Positions 1 to 9,041 of a DNA stretch of 36,916 bases are shown piece by piece. The stretch spans positions 1 through 36,916 of the forward strand of contig JACQZN010000053.1 in the NCBI GenBank assembly GCA_016213845.1, read 5' to 3'. Below the pieces are notes generated by a model that ran no database searches, was not told the origin of the DNA, and worked only from the letters and a program-made list of their open reading frames with translations. Position numbers and translations under genes: made by a program. The DNA comes from Candidatus Wallbacteria bacterium (GTDB taxonomy: Bacteria > Muiribacteriota > UBA6191 > JACPRK01). Numbering within the stretch: the first letter of the stretch is position 1; every line of letters starts with the position of its first letter.

Positions 1-6
1 ACGGTA

Positions 7-79
7 GGAAAACTCGTGGCGTGTACCTGTACCGGGTTTCTGGGAAAACTCGTGGCGTGTACCTGTACCGGGGTTTCTG
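7..79. repeat. Tandem direct repeat, two copies of 36-37 bp
   Basis: Positions 7-42 and 43-79 are the same sequence except for one extra G in the second copy. Each unit contains GTGTACCTGTACC and ends in TTTCTG. The array may continue beyond the left edge of the window. No gene is visible in bases 1-256, which hold this repeat, a G-rich tract and a heptad array. Confidence 0.85.
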
Positions 80-122
80 GGGCGGGGGCACGGGCGAGGG
101 CTCGGGCGGGGGCTCGGGCACG
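79..122 (+). repeat. G-rich low-complexity tract
   Basis: The tract consists of repeated GGGC(A/T)CGGG-like units with at least six runs of three or more G on the plus strand. It could fold as a G-quadruplex, but that is inference. It follows the 36-bp repeat directly and is probably non-coding, because its translations are only Gly/Ala/Arg runs. Confidence 0.6.
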
Positions 123-214
123 GAATGGCCACGTGCGCCCATCCACCTTCCATCTGCCATCTTCCTCCCCACCAGCGCCGCGACTTCGCGCCGGACGCCG
201 GCCCCCCCCGCCCC

Positions 215-270
215 CTACTGACTACTGACTACTGGCTACTGGCTACTCTCTCCTGGCTACTCTCTCCTGG
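215..270 (-). repeat. Heptad array with TAG every 7 bases
   Basis: CTA occurs on the plus strand at 215, 222, 229, 236, 243 and 257, all in 7-bp register (the unit at 250 is degenerate). On the minus strand this reads as TAG in successive frames. The TAG at 259-257 is the stop codon of the upstream minus-strand gene, so the array starts at that stop and runs downstream of it. It belongs to the same class as the arrays near 17317, 21232, 23033, 28984 and 29138. Confidence 0.85.
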
Positions 271-1087
271 CCTGCAGCGCCATCTCGGCGGCGCGCTTGA
301 GCGCGTTTTCGGCCAGGCGGCTGGTGCGCAATGATTCATCGCACTGGTTCGACGCCAGCAGCCGGCGGGCGTCCTCCAGGAGGCTGCGCGACTTGGCGAC
401 GAGCCCCTGCACGAGCTCGTTCTGCACATTGGCCAGCGCCACCTCGACCCTGCGTAGATTGGGGAGCACACGGTCGAGATTCGCCCGGGCGTCGGAACAG
501 TCGGCCACGGCCCCCGGCGTCTGTCTCAGCACGCGCTTCAAGAATCCCTCGGCGTCCAGGAACAGCCGCCGTGCGGCGCCGAACTGGCCGGAGGCCAACG
601 CCTGCTGTCCCTGCTGGAACTTCTGGAAGGCCAGCACCCGAGCCTTCTCTTCCTTGCTATTGGGAGCCACCGGCTGGCTACCCAGCGCGGCAAACGAGAC
701 CTTCACCTGGGCCTCGGCCTGCTTGGCCACCTGCTCGCTGCGATCCCGCACCGTCTTGGCGGTCCGGGTGGCAGCGACTGTCTGACCGTACATGGCGACG
801 GCGGCGGAGTAGTTGCGAGCGGCCATGAACTCGTCCCCGCGCCGCAGGCCTTCGCGCGCTCGCTCCAGGCTGATCGTGTCGGTGTCCTGTCCGGCCAGCT
901 CGTCGAGAGCGCGCCGCGCGTCCTCACGGGCCCGCTCCGCCTGCCGCTGCTCGGCGTCGGACACCAGCGCCGCACCCGGCACCTGCACGCTTCCGCCCAC
1001 GGGTCCCGGCGCCTGAGCGCGTGCGACCGGCGTCATGAGCACCATGACGAGCAGCATGATCGGCAGTGAGCGCGGCACGACCCCCAT
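257..1087 (-). CDS. Secreted helical-repeat protein of unknown function
   Basis: This 276-residue protein starts with a clear signal peptide: a short basic start, a hydrophobic run LPIMLLVMVLM and an Ala-rich cleavage region ending ARAQA. The mature part is almost all charged, Ala-rich helix, probably coiled coil or TPR-like hairpins, with two cysteines in the C-terminal half (in AVADCSDA and ASNQCDES). No family is recognised. The frame stays open upstream to 1519, but the ATG at 1087 directly precedes the signal peptide and the extension would overlap the divergent kinase gene. It is divergent from the two-component pair, and the gene after that pair (4036) has a similar build, so both may be envelope components controlled by the pair (inference). 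The stop codon lies in a heptad repeat. Confidence 0.75.
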   Translation of the reverse strand: MGVVPRSLPIMLLVMVLMTPVARAQAPGPVGGSVQVPGAALVSDAEQRQAERAREDARRALDELAGQDTDTISLERAREGLRRGDEFMAARNYSAAVAMYGQTVAATRTAKTVRDRSEQVAKQAEAQVKVSFAALGSQPVAPNSKEEKARVLAFQKFQQGQQALASGQFGAARRLFLDAEGFLKRVLRQTPGAVADCSDARANLDRVLPNLRRVEVALANVQNELVQGLVAKSRSLLEDARRLLASNQCDESLRTSRLAENALKRAAEMALQARRE

Positions 1088-1134
1088 GATGCAATCGCCG
1101 TACCATGGCCGGGTGGTGCCACATTTCCGGATCC

Positions 1135-1150
1135 GGGCACCTGACTTGCA
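1135..1150 (+). promoter_or_regulatory. Putative sigma-54 (-24/-12) promoter
   Basis: The sequence GGGCACCTGACTTGCA has the invariant GG (1136-1137), exactly ten bases, then GC (1148-1149). It matches the consensus TGGCACG-N4-TTGCA except for the first T and the G after GGCAC. The predicted transcript start is near 1161, upstream of the histidine kinase. A sigma-54 promoter suits an operon that itself encodes a sigma-54 activator. A perfect palindrome CCGGATCCGG (1127-1136) overlaps the -24 element and could be an operator. Confidence 0.6.
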
Positions 1151-1204
1151 ACATTGCCGCACTGACGGCGTCCGAACTGCACCATTCCGTGCAGCCCTGC
1201 TAGG

Positions 1205-2596
1205 ATGCCCTGCGGCAACCGGAGAGAGTCGATTCGCTTGAAACACCCAGCCCGAAGTCCCCGAGGGAAGACGCTGCTCGCCTTCGCGTCTTTCGTTCTG
1301 CTGGTGGTAGTCGTTGTCAACCTGACCGGATGGGCTCTCTGGCAGTTTACCAGCGATCTGCTCACCGACTCGCTCGACCGCCATCTGACGGCCATCGCGG
1401 GCCTGGTGAGCCGCGAGCTGGAGGGTGACATCCTGGTCCATCTGAAGCCCGGCGACGAGAAGACGTCGACTTACCTGCGGCTGCGGCACGAGCTGAGCGC
1501 GCTGCGCACCGGCTTCCACCTCGCGGACCTGTTCGTCTTCGACAGCGAGAACCGCGTGCTGGTCAGCTCCGGGGGAGACGAGCCGATCGGCACCCCGAAC
1601 GCCGCTCTACAGCTCGATGCCGACGAGATCCTGGACGCCTGGATGGGCAAGCCCGCTATCAGCCCCGTCATTGCCCGCGGCGGTCAGATGCTCAAGACAG
1701 GCTACGCCCCCGTGCACGACCGGGCGGGCAGAGTCGTAGCGATTCTGGGCGTCGAGACGGACGTCCGCTTCTTCGACACGCTCTCGCTGCTGCGCAACGG
1801 CCTGGTCCTGGCCACGGCCCTGGCGCTGGTTGCCATTGGCGGACTGGCTCTCGTATTCCGACGCCTGCTGCGCGAGTTGCTGCTTGCCGAGGAGAAGAAC
1901 CAGGAAACCGAGCGGCTGGCCTTGGTCGGCCACCTTTCCGCCCAGATCTGCCACGAGATCCGCAATCCGCTCTCCATCATCAGCTCCTCGGCGGAGTTTC
2001 TGGTCCGGCGCATCGACAAGCTCGGCACGCCCGACGACAAGGTCCGTGAGCTGGTCGGTTACGTGGTCAGTGAGATCGAGCGCCTCGACGGCATCGTCAC
2101 GCGCTTCCTCGAGGTGGCCCGCCCCATCCAGGTCGAGCTTGCGCCCCGGAAGTTGGGAGAGCTCCTCGGGCCGCTTTTCGAGTTCGTCGGGCCCGAGCTG
2201 GACAAGGCGGGCATTCGCCTGGAGGCGCCCCAGGTGGCGGCCGACGTAGTGGTCCGCATGGATGTCGACTGCATGCGCCAGGTGCTGCTCAACGCAATCC
2301 TGAACGCGCGAGACGCCATGACCGACGCGCCCAGGCGCCAGCTGACGCTCAACGTGGTGCAAGACCGCCCCGACCGGGTCGTCATCCAGCTCGACGACAC
2401 GGGAACCGGCCTCCCGGACGAAATCCTGAAGGAAGCCTTCGCCCCGTTCGTGACCACCAAGCCGGCCGGGACGGGACTTGGCCTCTTTGTTGCCAAGAGA
2501 ATCGTCGACCAGCATGACGGCGAGATTCGTATCGAAAACCTTCCGGGCGGCGGCGCACGATTCGTCGTGGAGCTGCCCGCGGAGCCACAAGAATGA
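1205..2596 (+). CDS. Membrane sensor histidine kinase
   Basis: The protein has about 463 residues. A membrane segment near 24-47 and another near 199-218 enclose a roughly 150-residue extracytoplasmic sensor region. A HisKA dimerisation domain follows, with the phosphoacceptor in CHEIRNPLS (His250), then an HATPase_c domain with the N box (NAILNARDAM), G1 (DDTGTGLP) and G2 (GTGLGLFVAKRIV). It should autophosphorylate and pass phosphate to the regulator encoded 78 bases downstream. The start is uncertain. The ATG at 1205 has no good ribosome-binding site, whereas an in-frame TTG at 1238 has GGAGAG at 1221-1226 and would still leave a short cytoplasmic tail before the first membrane segment. 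The overall plan resembles AtoS/ZraS-type partners of NtrC-family regulators; the signal sensed is unknown. Confidence 0.93.
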   Translation: MPCGNRRESIRLKHPARSPRGKTLLAFASFVLLVVVVVNLTGWALWQFTSDLLTDSLDRHLTAIAGLVSRELEGDILVHLKPGDEKTSTYLRLRHELSALRTGFHLADLFVFDSENRVLVSSGGDEPIGTPNAALQLDADEILDAWMGKPAISPVIARGGQMLKTGYAPVHDRAGRVVAILGVETDVRFFDTLSLLRNGLVLATALALVAIGGLALVFRRLLRELLLAEEKNQETERLALVGHLSAQICHEIRNPLSIISSSAEFLVRRIDKLGTPDDKVRELVGYVVSEIERLDGIVTRFLEVARPIQVELAPRKLGELLGPLFEFVGPELDKAGIRLEAPQVAADVVVRMDVDCMRQVLLNAILNARDAMTDAPRRQLTLNVVQDRPDRVVIQLDDTGTGLPDEILKEAFAPFVTTKPAGTGLGLFVAKRIVDQHDGEIRIENLPGGGARFVVELPAEPQE

Positions 2597-2701
2597 ACAG
2601 AGCGACGAGGGGCGAGAGTCGCGGCCGGGCGGCGTCCCGGAGCTTGCCCGCTCCCAACCGAGGACTGCATCTTCATGAGTGAAACGCTAGAGAGGTCGAA
2701 A

Positions 2702-4035
<1,334 letters not shown>

Positions 4036-4036
<1 letters not shown>

Positions 4037-5196
4037 TGAACACGCTTGTTCGCGCCGCACTCCTGACGCTCGTCCTCGCCGCCCGGGTTCCGGCCCAGAC
4101 CGCCTCGGAGAACGTGGCGGCGGCGCAGTCCGCGCTGGTCGCGCGGGCTCAGGCGGTCTCCGCCGTGCAGTCGGCTCGCGCCGGGATCGCGCGCGATCCG
4201 GCCTCGTCCGCGCGCCAGGCCGTCGACCGGGCGGAAGGTCACATCCGGGCCGGTAACGCCTCGATGGCCGCCGGCAAGAACCAGCAGGCGCAGAGCGACT
4301 TCTTGATGGCCATCCAGGCACTGAGGCAAGCCACACCTGCGCTCCGGGACTCGACACCCTCCCCCGCCGAACTGGCCGGCTTCGAGGCCGACGCCACAGT
4401 CCGGCGTCGTCAGGAAGAGATCGACCGCCGCCGGCTGCGTCAGGCCGAGGAGATGCTGCACCGGGTCCGCACCGCGGCGCTCCAGAGCCGGAGCCCGTCG
4501 CTGCACCAGCGGTTCGAGCGGATGCAGGACAACCTGATTCGCGTCCGGCAGAAGCTCGACACGTCGGGCCTGTCGCGATTCACCGGAAACCTCGACCAGC
4601 AGCTCTCAGGACAGGTGCGTCCGTTGCTGGAGGAGACCCTGCAGGAGGGCGCGGTGGCGCTGGCCCAGTTCGAGGCGCAGAAGCGCTCCGAGAGGGACCT
4701 GGAGCAGACGCGCGGCCGGGTGGCGCTGGCGCGACGCAAGCTTGCAGCTCCCGCGGGCGCTGAGGCGCGCGGGCTGCTGGACCGGGCCGACCAGCACGTG
4801 CGTGACAGCGAAGCGGCCAGCGCAAGAAGCGACTACATCCAGGCGCGCGTGTCGATGAACTCGGCAGAGCGGCTGGTCCGGCGGGCACTCGAGCTCCAGG
4901 GAGCGGAGGCCGAAGAACTGACCCGAGGCGCAGCCAAACAGGAGACCGCCGGGGCTGGCGGAAACGACCAGGCCCGGGCGGGATTGGAGCGGCTGCGGGG
5001 CAGCCTGCGAACGGCAAGCTCCCGGCTGGGACAGACGAGCGACCCTGTGACGGCCAGACTGCTCGTGGAGGCCGAAACGGCCTACGAGCGCGCGACAGGC
5101 CTCTATGGGGAAGGCAACACCGCCGGGTGCATGAGGCTGCTGAAGCTCGTGGGGCGGCTCTTGCAGGAAGCCTACGGCCGCGAGGATCGGCTGTAG
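4036..5196 (+). CDS. Secreted coiled-coil protein, third gene of the two-component operon
   Basis: This 386-residue protein has an N-terminal signal peptide (hydrophobic AALLTLVLAA, cleavage near VPAQ-TA). The rest is Ala/Arg/Glu/Gln-rich helix with no membrane segment, organised as repeated helical hairpins. The C-terminal hairpin (ETAYERATGLYGEGNTAGCM) resembles the C-terminal hairpin of the secreted protein at 257-1087, suggesting distant paralogy (inference). Its ATG overlaps the regulator's stop by one base (TGATG), so it is co-translated with a signalling pair. That context suggests a role in the sensed envelope process, or as an accessory to the sensor. No known domain is recognised. 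Confidence 0.8.
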
Positions 5197-5627
5197 CGAA
5201 AAAAATCTCGACAAAAGCGCGCACCCTTTTCGTCTCGAGCGCGTCCAACGCATCGAGATGATGAAGTGGGTCGAAATCGACAACGGCACTGCGCGCCCGG
5301 ACTCCGTCTCTGGGCTCCGCCCGAGCGGCGGGCGAAAGGACGACTGGGCGCGGTGCCCGCGCGGAACCGCTGTGTTCGAGCAGCGGCGCGGACTCGCGCG
5401 CTCCCCGGAGGCGATGGACGCCGGCTGACGCCTTAGCCAGCATCAGACGGGCCTCCACGGGGCCGCGAGCCGGAATCGGTTCGCGGCCCCGTCGTCTTGT
5501 CGAGCATCCGGCCCCTGGCCGGCCCGCCCGAAGCGCACCTTTGGCACCTTTGCTCCTCGGCTGCCGGCGCCCTGTCAGGGGCCTTCGGCCCAGGGGCATG
5601 CCTACCCTCCTGAAACGAGTGATTCCA
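5197..5627 (+). other. 431-bp intergenic region with several hairpins
   Basis: No convincing gene is seen. The strongest structure is a perfect 12-bp inverted repeat, ACGGGGCCGCGA at 5457-5468 with its complement at 5481-5492 and a 12-base loop. It could terminate the upstream operon, though no T-tract follows. Smaller stems include CCGCTG/CAGCGG around 5367-5386. The density of stems could reflect a structured leader or RNA, but I do not recognise a known RNA family. Confidence 0.4.
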
Positions 5628-6983
5628 ATGAACGGATACAATAACGTCAACGGCTCCAACGAGTCGCGGACATCGGGAAACGGGCGGTACGCCCGGAACC
5701 TGTTCTACCTCTCCCTGATCGAGGCCGGCTGGGGACTCGGCGGAGCTTTCGTGTCGCCTGGAGCGGTTCTGCCGCTGCTCCTCTCGGCCATGGGGGCCTC
5801 GCTCTCCACGATCGGGCTGCTCCCGGGCCTCGGCTCGCTGGCGACCACGCTGCCTCAGCTGGTCGCGGCTCACCGGACCGCGGGCCTGGCCAGGCAGACG
5901 CCCTTCGTCGTGCGGTGGCACGTGCTGCCCACCTTCGCCTTCCTGGCCGTGGCGGCCGTCGCCTGGCGCGGCGGCAGCGGCAGCCTGGCGGTCGGGCTCC
6001 TTTACGGCGCGCTCACGCTCTGGTACCTGGGACTCGGCTACGTGACGCCCGTCTGGCTGGCCTTCGCGGGCCGGCTGGCTGGCCCGGAGCGCCGAGGCCA
6101 CTTCTTCGGCGTGCTGTCGATGGCGGGTCTGCTTGGCGGAGTCGCGGGTGCCTGGCTCTGTGCCCTGCTCCTCGGCCTCCTCCCCGCGCCGGTGAGCTAT
6201 GCGGCCGGCGCGCTGGTCGCCTTCGCCGCAATGAACCTGGCAAACCTCGGCTGGTTCGGCGTCGAGGAGCCGGCGAGGGAGCCGGAGGAGCTGGCTGCCA
6301 CGGCCTCGCGGCGGGAGCCGCTGCCCGCTTACCTGCGGCGGCTGTACGCCTCGGTGGCCGGCAACTCCCGGTTCGTCCGGTTCCTGGCGGCGCAGCAACT
6401 GGTGTCGCTCCACTCCGTCCTGGGCGCCTTTTATCTGGTGAACGCCCAGCGGCAGTTCGGCGCCAGCCCCGAGCGCGTCATGGCCCTCTCGGGCGTGGCG
6501 ATGGCCGCTCAGGCCGTCGGCAGCGTGCTCTACGCGGCCGTCGCGGACAGGCTCGGAGCGCTCAACACTCTCGCAGCCAGCCAGCTCCTGCTGCTGGCGG
6601 CGATGGGACAGGCGCTCTCGGCCCGGTCGGCCGAGGAGCTCACACCGGTGGCGATCCTGCTCGGGCTCTTTTACGGCTCCTACTTCAATGCGAAGACGAC
6701 GGCCGTGATGGAGCTGGCGCGGGGCGGCGATTCGGCGGCGTACCAGGCCGTCAACAACCTGGTCATGACACCGGCAGCCGTCCTGATCCCCGCCGCAGCG
6801 GGCTGGGCCACGGAGAGTTACGGCTATCCAGCCGTGCTCTCCACGGCGCTGGCAGCAACGGTAGCCGGAACGGCCCTGCTGGTCGCCGGGCACGCGCCCG
6901 CGCTGCTCGGCGGGCTCAGGCTGGCCTTCGGCCGGCTAGCCCTGGTAAGCCGGCAGCTCAGGCTGTCGGCGACACTCTGGTAA
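5628..6983 (+). CDS. MFS-type membrane transporter
   Basis: The product of about 451 residues has roughly twelve hydrophobic segments in two halves separated by a charged stretch (about 208-235), the usual layout of the major facilitator superfamily. The first half contains the short loop AGRLAGPERRGHFFG, which resembles the MFS signature loop between segments 2 and 3 (family-level assignment only). The substrate is not predictable. The start is set at the ATG at 5628, giving a short hydrophilic Asn/Ser-rich tail before the first membrane segment. In-frame starts at 5541 and 5598 are possible, but no candidate has a strong ribosome-binding site. It stands alone and converges on the clpP-like gene. 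Confidence 0.8.
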   Translation: MNGYNNVNGSNESRTSGNGRYARNLFYLSLIEAGWGLGGAFVSPGAVLPLLLSAMGASLSTIGLLPGLGSLATTLPQLVAAHRTAGLARQTPFVVRWHVLPTFAFLAVAAVAWRGGSGSLAVGLLYGALTLWYLGLGYVTPVWLAFAGRLAGPERRGHFFGVLSMAGLLGGVAGAWLCALLLGLLPAPVSYAAGALVAFAAMNLANLGWFGVEEPAREPEELAATASRREPLPAYLRRLYASVAGNSRFVRFLAAQQLVSLHSVLGAFYLVNAQRQFGASPERVMALSGVAMAAQAVGSVLYAAVADRLGALNTLAASQLLLLAAMGQALSARSAEELTPVAILLGLFYGSYFNAKTTAVMELARGGDSAAYQAVNNLVMTPAAVLIPAAAGWATESYGYPAVLSTALAATVAGTALLVAGHAPALLGGLRLAFGRLALVSRQLRLSATLW

Positions 6984-6990
6984 GCAAGAC

Positions 6991-7024
6991 GACCCCACTC
7001 CCACTTCACCGTGGGGGTGGGGTC
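6991..7024. terminator. Bidirectional hairpin terminator
   Basis: A 14-bp stem (GACCCCACTCCCAC pairing with 7011-7024, one G-T pair) encloses a six-base loop. It lies 7 bases after the transporter stop and 7 bases before the end of the minus-strand clpP-like gene, between convergent genes. There is no long T-tract on either side. Confidence 0.7.
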
Positions 7025-7031
7025 ACCCCAT

Positions 7032-7667
7032 TCAGAGCACCTTGTCGATGATCCCCCACTTCACGGCTTCCTCGGGGGTCAACCACGTCTCCTCGTGGCG
7101 CACGATCGCTTTCAGCTCCTCGGCAGTCTTGCCGGAGTGGCGCGACATGAAAGCCAGCTGCTTTTTGATCGTGTGCTGGACTTCCTTCATGCGGCTGCTC
7201 ATCTCGGTGAAGCTGCCGGAATTGGACCACGAGTACTCGTGGATCATCAGGGAGCAGTTCCGCATCAGCGCGCGCTTTCCCTTCGATCCCGACATCAGTA
7301 TGAGCGCGGCAGCGGACTCCACCGTCCCCATACCCACGGTGTGGATCGGCACCTTGAGGCGGCTCACGAAGTCTGCCAGCGCGAAGGTGGGCTGCAAGAG
7401 CCCGCCCGTCGAGTTGATCCACATCGTCACCGGCACGGGCCGCTTCTTTCCCGACGTGAGGTAAAGCAGCTGTTCTATCAGCTGCCGGATCATGTCCTCG
7501 TCGATCTCTCCGAAGAGCAAGAGGTGACCCTTCTCGAGAATTCGCTCCTGGTATCTCTCCATCGGTGGCGTCTCTTCCTTCCCCGGCTCGTCGGCCGTCC
7601 TGGACACAGCGTCCTCCCAGACGTTTGATCCGGTGGCTGCCCGTCTCGACGCGTGCGCGCTGGCCAT
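7032..7667 (-). CDS. Divergent ClpP-like serine peptidase
   Basis: This 211-residue protein belongs to the ClpP/crotonase fold. The oxyanion-hole segment reads INSTGG (usually INSPGG), the nucleophile lies in TVESAAAL (Ser118) and the base in MIHEY (His143). In alignment with E. coli ClpP, the third triad residue (Asp171) falls on Glu193 in HEETWLTPEEA, and there is no Asp nearby. The handle-helix region also differs. It may therefore be a specialised or low-activity ClpP, or a partner of a canonical ClpP encoded elsewhere. The start ATG overlaps the truB stop by one base, so it is coupled to the translation-factor operon. A second start at 7562 would remove a 35-residue low-complexity tail. 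No Clp ATPase is adjacent. Confidence 0.85.
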   Translation of the reverse strand: MASAHASRRAATGSNVWEDAVSRTADEPGKEETPPMERYQERILEKGHLLLFGEIDEDMIRQLIEQLLYLTSGKKRPVPVTMWINSTGGLLQPTFALADFVSRLKVPIHTVGMGTVESAAALILMSGSKGKRALMRNCSLMIHEYSWSNSGSFTEMSSRMKEVQHTIKKQLAFMSRHSGKTAEELKAIVRHEETWLTPEEAVKWGIIDKVL

Positions 7668-8581
7668 CAGATGAGTACCTTACACGGCTCGAGCCTGTCC
7701 GTGGAGGTGAGACGGTAGATCGCCACCAGCGCGTCGCCGGCAGCAATCAGTTTGACCAGGTCCTGGTCGCGGGGCTCGAGAAAGTCCGTCACGTCGGCCC
7801 GACTGAGCGGCGCGCCGTGGCTGACCTGCGCCAGCGCAGCGCCCTCCACCCGGGCCTCCCCGAAGCTCTCCAGGAGCCGCTTCGCCGGCACGATTGCGTC
7901 TCCGATGGCCCCGCGGGCCGCCAGCGACGCCAGCTCGAAGGGCGTGCGGGCGTCGGCCAGCACGGCCGGCCCAGACCGGGTCCGGACCAGGTTCTCGAGA
8001 CAGCCCCCCAACCCCAGCGCCTCCCCCAGGTCCTCCGCAAGCTGCCGGATGTAGGTCCCGGCGGAACACTCGACTTCGAGCTCGAGCCTGGGGTACTCGA
8101 ACGAGAGTCGCTGGAGCCGGTGAATCACGATGGGGCGCGGTTTTGCCTCCGGAGCGTCGCCCCCCGCACTCTTGCTTCGCGCGTGCTCGTAGAGCCGCTT
8201 GCCGTTCACTCGAACCGCCGAAACGCGATGCGGCCGCTGCAGAAGTCCCCCCCTGAACAGCTCCAGCGCACGGTCGATCCGTGCTTCGTCAGGAGCGCCG
8301 CCCGCCGGCTCGAAACGGCCGGTCACCTCGCCCTCGAGGTCGCCCGTGTCTGTGCGGCGATCGAGCAGGATGCGCGCGCGGTAGACCTTGCGGCCGCCCA
8401 TCAGGTACTCCGCCAGCCGCGTCGCCTTTCCCAGGCAAACGAGCAAGACGCCCGTGGCGGCCGGGTCGAGCGTGCCGCAATGACCCGCCTTCACGCCGCC
8501 CAGCAGCCGCCGCGCGAAGTCGACGACGTCGTGCGACGTGACGCCGGCCGGTTTGTGGACGATGAGGACGCCGTCGAGCAT
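7667..8581 (-). CDS. truB: tRNA pseudouridine(55) synthase
   Basis: This 304-residue enzyme makes pseudouridine 55 in the T-loop of tRNAs. The catalytic Asp39 lies in GHCGTLDPAATG, preceded by the KPAGVTSHD motif. The C-terminal part (about 240-304) fits a PUA RNA-binding domain. The ATG at 8581 gives the usual N-terminus (MLDGVLIVHKPAG); the open frame continues upstream, but that part overlaps rbfA and looks non-coding. There is no clear Shine-Dalgarno. It lies 28 bases after rbfA and overlaps the clpP-like gene by one base, in the standard nusA-infB-rbfA-truB order. Confidence 0.96.
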   Translation of the reverse strand: MLDGVLIVHKPAGVTSHDVVDFARRLLGGVKAGHCGTLDPAATGVLLVCLGKATRLAEYLMGGRKVYRARILLDRRTDTGDLEGEVTGRFEPAGGAPDEARIDRALELFRGGLLQRPHRVSAVRVNGKRLYEHARSKSAGGDAPEAKPRPIVIHRLQRLSFEYPRLELEVECSAGTYIRQLAEDLGEALGLGGCLENLVRTRSGPAVLADARTPFELASLAARGAIGDAIVPAKRLLESFGEARVEGAALAQVSHGAPLSRADVTDFLEPRDQDLVKLIAAGDALVAIYRLTSTDRLEPCKVLI

Positions 8582-8609
8582 GCCAGCACAACCGGTAGCA
8601 GGAGCCCCG

Positions 8610-8960
8610 TCAGTCCTGGTGCAGGCCGTCGAGAATGCGATCGATCCGCTGCGCATTCTCGGGCGTGTCGTCCAGCAGGAACCGGATCTCGGGCACCACA
8701 CGCAGCTCCAGCCCGTCGCCCATCAGGTGCCTGAGTCGCCCGGAGGCTTTCCGCAGGACTCCGAGCACTACTTCTTGTTCGGCCGGGGGCGCGTCGATGC
8801 TGACGAAGACCTTGAGCAGCCGCAGGTCGCCGCTGATCTCCGCGTCAGTGATCGCGAACGGATAGGCCAGCCGCGGGTCCTTCAGCTCGGAGAGGACCAG
8901 AGAAGCAATGCGCCGCTGCAGCTCACGCTGCACGCGCTCCATCTTGCGTGTGATCGTCAT
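8610..8960 (-). CDS. rbfA: 30S ribosome-binding factor A
   Basis: At 116 residues the protein has normal family length. RbfA is a KH-like cold-shock factor that binds 16S rRNA and helps mature the 30S subunit. Supporting features are the N-terminal RVQRELQRRIASLVLSELKD, the central ITDAEISGDLRLLKVFVSI strand region and the C-terminal PEIRFLLDDT. It lies between infB (81 bases upstream) and truB, as in most bacteria. Confidence 0.96.
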   Translation of the reverse strand: MTITRKMERVQRELQRRIASLVLSELKDPRLAYPFAITDAEISGDLRLLKVFVSIDAPPAEQEVVLGVLRKASGRLRHLMGDGLELRVVPEIRFLLDDTPENAQRIDRILDGLHQD

Positions 8961-9041
8961 GGGTGGGAAACCGCCGCGCGCGCGGACGGTCCTTCGACTT
9001 GGCCGTCAGACGGGCGCCAAGCCCGGGAGGTGCGCCGCGGG

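Noticed and set aside
1088..1519. N-terminal extension of the secreted protein at 257-1087
   Set aside because: It would overlap the kinase gene and the promoter region and would place the signal peptide in the middle of the protein.
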